Below, one piece after another: positions 7,320 to 11,846 of a stretch of DNA of 11,846 nucleotides. A program made the translations under genes and the position numbers. The stretch is from the NCBI GenBank assembly GCA_002422345.1, contig DIUL01000044.1, forward strand, positions 1 to 11,846. Direction: 5' to 3'. Source of the stretch: Acetobacteraceae bacterium UBA6159. GTDB lineage: Bacteria; Pseudomonadota; Alphaproteobacteria; Acetobacterales; Acetobacteraceae. A model generated the notes under the pieces. It saw only the letters and a program-made list of their open reading frames with translations, made no database searches and had not been told where the DNA came from. Numbering within the stretch: the first letter of the stretch is position 1; every line of letters begins with the position of its first letter.

Positions 7320-7361
7320 GATCATGCGCGCGAACGCGGGAGCCCGGATGCCGGATCTGAC

Positions 7362-7365
7362 GGAG
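7362..7365 (+). promoter_or_regulatory. Ribosome binding site of the GMC oxidoreductase gene
   Basis: GGAG lies 8 bases before the ATG at 7374. Nearby ATGs at 7324, 7348 and 7369 are in other frames, so this site fixes the start. Confidence 0.6.
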
Positions 7366-7373
7366 CACATGGG

Positions 7374-9020
7374 ATGATCACCAAGGGTCTCGCCGGCCTC
7401 GATGGCACGCGCCACCCGCTCTGCGTCATCGGCGCCGGCCCGGTCGGCCTGTCGCTCGCGCTGGAGCTGGAACGGACCGGCCACCGCGTGCTGCTGCTGG
7501 AATCCGGCGACATGGGTCCGACGCCCGAGGCCCAGGCCCTGTCGGACGCCGAGATCGTTGATACGGCCCTGCATGTCCCGATGGATATCGGCGTGCAGCG
7601 CAGCCTGGGCGGCACGTCCAACCTGTGGGGCGGGCGCTGCGTACCCTTCGGGCCGATCGACTTCCAGACGCGGCCGGCGGTGCCCCATAGCGGCTGGCCG
7701 ATCTCCATGGCCGAGGTCGCACCGTTCCTGCCCGCCGCCTGCGGCTATATCGGCTGCGGCCAGGCGGTCTTCGAGCAGGATCTGCCGGACTTCAAACCGG
7801 GCGATCCGGACTTCATCTTCGACAAGGTCGAACGCTGGAGCCGCCGTCCTCGTTTCACCGATATGTATACCAAGCGGCTCCAGGACAGCGCCGCGATCGA
7901 CCTGCGGCTTTGCGCCACCGTGACCGGGCTGGCCTTCGGACCCGATGGCCGGGTCACTGGCATCCAACTCCGCAACGGGGAAAGCGCGGCGTCGGTCGTC
8001 GCGGACCGGATCGTGATCGCGACGGGTGGCCTGGAAACCGCCCGCCTGCTGCTCGCCACCCGCCGCGATGCCCCCAACCGCTTCGGCGGCGACCACGGTC
8101 CGCTCGGCCGCTTCTATATGGGCCACCTGTATGGAATCGCGGCGGAAATGGAACTCCGCAACCCCGCCGTCGAATCATCCATCGAGTATTTCCGCGATCT
8201 GGACGGCTTCTACCTGCGCCGCCGCTTCACCCCCAGTGAGGACCTGCAACAGCGCATGGGCCTCTCCAACGGGTCCCTGTGGCCGGACTATCCGCTGATC
8301 CGGGACCCGGCGCACCGCAACGGCATCCTGTCGCTGGCCTACCTCGCGCTGTCAGTGCCGCCACTGGGGCGCCGGATCGTCGCCGAGTCCATCCGGCAGC
8401 ACTATGTCGGCGATGCCATCCGACGGTGGCCGCATATCGTGAACATCCTGCGGGACGCACCGCGCACGGCCGCCTTCCTGCCGGGGTTCCTCTATCGCCG
8501 CTATTTGGCCGATCACCGCATGCCCGGCTTCTTCCAGCGCAACGCCGCCAGACGCTACGCCATCCGGTTTCATGCGGAACATCTTCCCGACCCGGCCTCT
8601 CGGGTGACCCTGTCGGACCGCGCGGATGCCTATGGGATGCCGCGCGCGGCGGTGGATTTCCGCTATACTCGCCACAATGCGGAGCTGTTGATCCGCATGC
8701 ATGAGTGCTTCGACGCCTGGCTGACGCGCACCGGAACCGGGACGCTGCGCTGGCTGGTGCCGGAACAGGAACGGGCGGATTATATATTATCTCAATGTTA
8801 CGACGGTCATCACCAGATTGGGACGGCACGCATGGGCGAGAATGAGCGGACGGGCGTTGTCGACAGGGACTGCCGGGTGTTCGGTTCGGCCAACCTGTTC
8901 CTGGCCGGCAGCGCGGTGTTCCCGACCTCGGGCGAAGCGAACCCGACATTGACGGCCGTGGCGCTTGCCATGCGGCTGGCCGGACTGCTGGCCGCCGAAG
9001 CACCCCAGGCGGCCGGCTGA
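7374..9020 (+). CDS. GMC-family FAD-dependent oxidoreductase, probable polysaccharide-tailoring enzyme
   Basis: The 548-residue protein opens with a Rossmann FAD-binding motif (VIGAGPVGLSLALEL, about 18-32) and the ribose-binding acidic residue in LLLESG at 40-45. GGTSNLWGGRC at 79-89 and IVIATGGLETARLLL at 213-227 are typical of GMC enzymes. The C-terminal GMC domain holds GHHQIGTARMG at 478-488, with the catalytic His pair region, and SGEANPT at 519-525 with Asn523. GMC enzymes oxidise primary or secondary alcohols of sugars and other alcohols to carbonyls. No signal peptide or twin-arginine motif is visible, so it should act in the cytoplasm, before flipping, on a nucleotide sugar or lipid-linked sugar. 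Lying between the flippase and export genes, and with its TGA overlapping the next ATG, it is probably part of the pathway. The substrate is unknown. A patch of A/T-ending codons occurs just before the His motif. Confidence 0.88.
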   Translation: MITKGLAGLDGTRHPLCVIGAGPVGLSLALELERTGHRVLLLESGDMGPTPEAQALSDAEIVDTALHVPMDIGVQRSLGGTSNLWGGRCVPFGPIDFQTRPAVPHSGWPISMAEVAPFLPAACGYIGCGQAVFEQDLPDFKPGDPDFIFDKVERWSRRPRFTDMYTKRLQDSAAIDLRLCATVTGLAFGPDGRVTGIQLRNGESAASVVADRIVIATGGLETARLLLATRRDAPNRFGGDHGPLGRFYMGHLYGIAAEMELRNPAVESSIEYFRDLDGFYLRRRFTPSEDLQQRMGLSNGSLWPDYPLIRDPAHRNGILSLAYLALSVPPLGRRIVAESIRQHYVGDAIRRWPHIVNILRDAPRTAAFLPGFLYRRYLADHRMPGFFQRNAARRYAIRFHAEHLPDPASRVTLSDRADAYGMPRAAVDFRYTRHNAELLIRMHECFDAWLTRTGTGTLRWLVPEQERADYILSQCYDGHHQIGTARMGENERTGVVDRDCRVFGSANLFLAGSAVFPTSGEANPTLTAVALAMRLAGLLAAEAPQAAG

Positions 9021-9022
9021 TG
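9018..9022 (+). promoter_or_regulatory. TGATG stop/start overlap between the GMC and export genes
   Basis: The GMC stop TGA (9018-9020) shares its A with the ATG of the export gene (9020-9022). There is no strong Shine-Dalgarno before this ATG, so translational coupling is likely. A downstream in-frame ATG at 9041 is an alternative start. Confidence 0.5.
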
Positions 9023-9769
9023 CCCTGCCCGGATACGACCATGCGTGCGATCGGGCTGACCTTGCTGCTGGCATCGGCCGGCTGCGCGCCAAGGATCGAG
9101 CTTCCACCGGCGCCGACCGTCCCTGCCCCGGTCGAGGTGAGCTACACAACCCCCTCCTACCGCATCCAGGTCGGCGACGAACTGTCGATCCGGGTGCTGC
9201 TGAACCCCGACCTGAATGAGGAGGTGACGGTCCGGCCGGACGGCCATATCTCCACCAGCATCGTCCATGATGAGCGCGCGGCCAACCGCACCGTGCCGGA
9301 ACTGATCGACATCCTGAACGCCGGCTACGCCCGCTATCTGCAAAAGCCGCATGTCTCTGTCATCGTGAAGACCGTCGCCCCGATCAGGGTCTTCGTCGGC
9401 GGCGAGGTCGCGATACCAGGGGAGCAGGTGGTGGCCGGCGCGCCACCGACCCTGGCGCAGGCGATCGCCCGCGCCGGCGGCCTGAAGATGGGCGGCGATG
9501 AGAGCCGGGTCTTCCTCGTCCGCCGGGGGGAGAATGACACGCCCGTCTACCTGGCCGCGCGCTACGACGCGGTCATGAGCGGCAGCGACCCCCTAGCCGA
9601 TATCCGGCTGGCCCCGTTCGATGTCGTGATGGTGCCCAAGCTCGGGATCGCCGAACTCTATCGGTGGTACTATGAGTATATACAGCAGTTCGCGAACCCG
9701 AGTTTCAGCTTTTCGTACCTGCTGAATCCGACGGCGACCGGGCAGACCTACCTTACCACCGTGAAATGA
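9020..9769 (+). CDS. Wza/GumB-like polysaccharide export lipoprotein (short form)
   Basis: The 249-residue protein starts with a lipoprotein signal: Arg9, the hydrophobic run IGLTLLLASAG and Cys22 as the lipidated residue. A Pro-rich linker follows, then the polysaccharide export domain at about 44-118 (YRIQVGDELSIRVL, VRPDGHIS, the YLQKPHVSVIV strand), then an SLBB-type domain (FVGGEVAIPGEQV at about 125-137, TLAQAIARAGG at 144-154, VFLVRR at 164-169, LAPFDVVMVPK near 197-207). It should form the periplasmic/outer-membrane conduit through which the polymer leaves, docking with the Wzc-like protein. It is much shorter than E. coli Wza (about 380 residues) and close to GumB in length. A last aromatic stretch (ELYRWYYEYIQQF, then FSFSY) may be a short membrane-associated end. 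The start at 9020 overlaps the GMC stop; Met8 at 9041 would give a more compact signal peptide and is a fair alternative. Confidence 0.9.
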   Translation: MPCPDTTMRAIGLTLLLASAGCAPRIELPPAPTVPAPVEVSYTTPSYRIQVGDELSIRVLLNPDLNEEVTVRPDGHISTSIVHDERAANRTVPELIDILNAGYARYLQKPHVSVIVKTVAPIRVFVGGEVAIPGEQVVAGAPPTLAQAIARAGGLKMGGDESRVFLVRRGENDTPVYLAARYDAVMSGSDPLADIRLAPFDVVMVPKLGIAELYRWYYEYIQQFANPSFSFSYLLNPTATGQTYLTTVK

Positions 9770-9823
9770 TCACGGCCCCGTAGGCTCGCGCCACGGCCGG
9801 CCAGGGCGTCCGAACCAACCGCA

Positions 9824-9836
9824 CCGCCAGAGGCGG
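9824..9836. terminator. Possible small hairpin between the convergent export and katG genes
   Basis: CCGCC-AGA-GGCGG forms a perfect 5-bp stem with a 3-base loop in the 103-base gap between the two convergent stops. There is no T-run on either side, and the flanks hold further GC-rich palindromes (GGCCGGCC at 9796-9803). It may help transcripts end, but it is not a classical intrinsic terminator. Confidence 0.2.
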
Positions 9837-9872
9837 GCAGTTGGCCGGCGCCAGGCCGCCGCTTCAATATCC

Positions 9873-11846
9873 TCAGCCCAGGTCGAACCGATCGAGGTTC
9901 ATCACCTTGTTCCAGGCCGCCACGAAGTCACGCACGAACCCCGCCTGCGAGCCATCGCAGGCATGGACCTCGGCCAATGCCCGAAGCTGGGAGTTCGAGC
10001 CGAACACCAGGTCGACCCGCGTGCCCGTCCACTGCATTGCGCCAGTCGCACGGTCACGCCCCTCGAACACATCCCCGGCGTCCGAGATCGGCTTCCACGT
10101 CGTTCCCATATCGAGCAGGTTGACGAAGAAGTCGGTGGTCAGCGCGCCCGGGCGCTGGGTGAACACGCCATGCGGAGCCTGCCCGACATTCGCGTCCAGC
10201 ACGCGCAGGCCACCGACCAGGACCGTCATTTCCGGCGCCGTCAGCGTCAGAAGCTGCGCCCGGTCGACCAGGCTCTCCTCGGCCGACATGCCGCGCTCGC
10301 CCTTGCCGAAGTTGCGGAATCCATCCGCCAGCGGCTCGAGCACCGCGAAGGCTTCGACGTCGGTCTGCTCCTGGGAGGCATCGGTGCGGCCTGGCGTGAA
10401 CGGAACCTCCACGTCATGGCCGGCGTTCTTCGCCGCCTGCTCGACCGCCGCGCAGCCGCCCAGGACGATCAGGTCCGCGAGCGAAACCTTCTTCCCGCCC
10501 ACCTGCGCCGCGTTGAACCCGCGTTGGATGGTTTCAAGCGAAGCCAGAACGGTGGCCAGCTGGGCCGGCTGGTTGGCCGCCCAATCCTTTTGCGGCGCGA
10601 GGCGGATACGCGCCCCGTTCGCCCCGCCGCGCTTGTCGGACCCGCGGAAGGTCGCGGCCGAGGCCCAGGCGGTTGAAACCAGTTGGGCGATCGACAGCCC
10701 GGACGCGAGGACCTGTGCCTTGAGCGTCCGGATATCCGCCGCGTCGATCAGGGGATGATCGACCGCGGGGACCGGGTCCTGCCACAGCAGTTCCTCCGAC
10801 GGAACCAGCGAGCCGAGGTAGCGGGACAGTGGCCCCATGTCGCGATGCGTCAGCTTGTACCAGGCGCGGGCAAAGGCATCCGCGAAGGCCTCCGGGTCCT
10901 TGTGGAAGCGCCGCGCAATCGGCTCGTAGATCGGGTCCATGCGCAGCGCCATGTCCGCCGTGGTCATCATCGGCGCGTGGCGCTTCGTCGGGTCGTGCGC
11001 GTCGGGCACGGCATCAGCCGCGGCGCCGGCCTTGGGCACCCACTGCCAGGCACCCGCCGGGCTTTTGACCAGGTCCCACTCATAGCCGAACAGCGTGTCG
11101 AAGTAGCCGTTGTCCCACTGGATCGGGTTCGGGGTCCATGCGCCCTCGATCCCGCTGGTCGTGGTGTCGACGCCCTTGCCCGTGCGGAGGCTGTTCTTCC
11201 AGCCGAGACCCATTTCCTCGATCGGGGCCGCTTCGGGTTCCGGCCCGACCAGCGCCGCGTCGCCCGCGCCATGGCATTTGCCGAAGGTGTGTCCACCGGC
11301 GACGAGGGCGACGGTTTCCTCGTCGTTCATCGCCATGCGGAGGAACGTCTCCCGGATGTCGCGGCCTGATCCGATCGGGTCCGGCTTGCCATCCGGGCCT
11401 TCCGGGTTGACGTAGATCAGGCCCATCTGCACCGCGGCCAGGGGGTTTTCGAGGTCCCGGTCACCGGTATAGCGCTTGTCGCCGAGCCACTCGGCTTCGG
11501 CGCCCCAGTAGATGTCTTCCTCGGGTTCCCAGACATCCTCGCGCCCACCGGCAAAGCCGAAGGGTTTGAAGCCCATGGATTCCAGGGCACAGTTGCCGGT
11601 CAGGACCATCAGGTCGGCCCAGGAAATCCGGTTGCCGTATTTGCGCTTGATCGGCCAGAGCAGCCGGCGCGCCTTGTCGAGGTTGGCGTTGTCAGGCCAG
11701 CTGTTGAGCGGTGCGAAACGCTGCGAGCCGGAGGAGGCGCCGCCGCGGCCATCATTGATGCGGTAGGTGCCGGCGCTGTGCCACGCCATGCGGATGAACA
11801 GCGGCCCGTAATGGCCGTAATCGGCCGGCCACCAGTCCTGCGAGTC
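9873..11846 (-). CDS. katG: Catalase-peroxidase KatG, N-terminus beyond the window edge
   Basis: The frame runs off the right edge. 657 residues are visible out of about 730 in the family, so roughly the first 75 are missing. The visible part starts at DSQDWWPADYGHYGP, which shows that the ATG at 11789 is internal, not the start. All active-site elements are present, counted from the edge: the distal Arg19, Trp22 and His23 in FIRMAWHSAGTYR, the Tyr145 (GLIYVNPEGP) and Met171 (RMAMNDEET) that form the Met-Tyr-Trp adduct with Trp22, and the heme-ligand His186 in GGHTFGKCHG. The C-terminal duplicated domain is complete (SDKRGGANGAR to MNLDRFDLG). The enzyme removes hydrogen peroxide in the cytoplasm. 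It converges on the exopolysaccharide operon and probably marks the locus border. No upstream regulatory DNA is visible. The Cys in GKCHG, where Thr or Ala is common, is a mild variation. Confidence 0.97.
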   Translation of the reverse strand, partial: DSQDWWPADYGHYGPLFIRMAWHSAGTYRINDGRGGASSGSQRFAPLNSWPDNANLDKARRLLWPIKRKYGNRISWADLMVLTGNCALESMGFKPFGFAGGREDVWEPEEDIYWGAEAEWLGDKRYTGDRDLENPLAAVQMGLIYVNPEGPDGKPDPIGSGRDIRETFLRMAMNDEETVALVAGGHTFGKCHGAGDAALVGPEPEAAPIEEMGLGWKNSLRTGKGVDTTTSGIEGAWTPNPIQWDNGYFDTLFGYEWDLVKSPAGAWQWVPKAGAAADAVPDAHDPTKRHAPMMTTADMALRMDPIYEPIARRFHKDPEAFADAFARAWYKLTHRDMGPLSRYLGSLVPSEELLWQDPVPAVDHPLIDAADIRTLKAQVLASGLSIAQLVSTAWASAATFRGSDKRGGANGARIRLAPQKDWAANQPAQLATVLASLETIQRGFNAAQVGGKKVSLADLIVLGGCAAVEQAAKNAGHDVEVPFTPGRTDASQEQTDVEAFAVLEPLADGFRNFGKGERGMSAEESLVDRAQLLTLTAPEMTVLVGGLRVLDANVGQAPHGVFTQRPGALTTDFFVNLLDMGTTWKPISDAGDVFEGRDRATGAMQWTGTRVDLVFGSNSQLRALAEVHACDGSQAGFVRDFVAAWNKVMNLDRFDLG

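Noticed and set aside
6188..7360. Plus-strand open frame of 390 codons overlapping the flippase in another frame
   Set aside because: It is Arg/Pro/Ala-rich with no membrane segments or motifs, while the flippase frame shows a clear membrane-protein pattern.
5709..8126. Very long minus-strand open frame (805 codons) across the flippase and GMC genes
   Set aside because: Its translation is low-complexity, rich in Arg, Gln, His, Gly and Asp, with no domain signals; it is an antisense shadow of two well-supported plus-strand genes in GC-rich DNA.
9796..9803. GGCCGGCC palindrome as a regulatory site or attachment site
   Set aside because: An isolated 8-bp GC palindrome is expected by chance in this composition and has no partner or nearby promoter.
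11787..11789. ATG at 11789 as the start of KatG
   Set aside because: The upstream codons to the window edge encode the conserved DWWPADYGHYGP and the distal Arg of KatG, so this Met is internal.
1..11846. CRISPR arrays, tRNA/rRNA genes and insertion sequences
   Set aside because: No regularly spaced repeats, no tRNA or rRNA sequence and no transposase-like frame or flanking terminal inverted repeats were found on reading both strands.

Overview
The window comes from a GC-rich bacterium, most likely an alphaproteobacterium and perhaps a member of the Rhodospirillales/Acetobacteraceae. This rests on the strong G/C third-position bias, the domain style of the polysaccharide genes and the KatG sequence type; no rRNA or other taxonomic marker is present. 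The lineage is an inference.

Nearly all of the window (about 1-9,770) is part of a Wzx/Wzy-type exopolysaccharide locus. From left to right it holds: the C-terminal end of a polyprenyl-phosphate sugar phosphotransferase (+, frame interrupted at the window edge); a secreted GH18 chitinase-like hydrolase (+); then, on the minus strand and read right to left, a small unrecognised protein, a Wzc/ExoP-like polysaccharide co-polymerase with a degenerate kinase domain, a WecG/TagA/CpsF (GT26) glycosyltransferase and a Wzy-like polymerase. A short divergent spacer (about 5,897-5,999) separates this from a plus-strand operon of a Wzx-like flippase, a GMC-family FAD oxidoreductase and a Wza/GumB-like outer-membrane export lipoprotein. 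The last gene, on the minus strand, is katG (catalase-peroxidase). It lacks its N-terminus because it runs off the right edge, and it probably marks the end of the locus.

The genes make a coherent pathway. The phosphotransferase loads the first sugar on undecaprenyl phosphate, the GT26 enzyme adds a sugar, Wzx flips the lipid-linked unit, Wzy polymerises it, the Wzc-like protein controls chain length, and the Wza-like lipoprotein exports the polymer. Two members are not standard assembly parts: the secreted GH18 hydrolase and the cytoplasmic GMC oxidoreductase, whose stop codon overlaps the wza-like start. They suggest a polymer with hexosamine (GlcNAc-like) linkages and an oxidised sugar, but both ideas are inference.

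Most genes are tightly packed: a stop/start overlap of the ATGA type between the GT26 and Wzy genes, TGATG between the GMC and wza-like genes, and spacers of 18-54 bases elsewhere. The GH18 and wzy-like genes are convergent and overlap by 82 bp. No tRNA, rRNA, CRISPR array or insertion sequence was seen, and no gene-free stretch exceeds about 100 bases.
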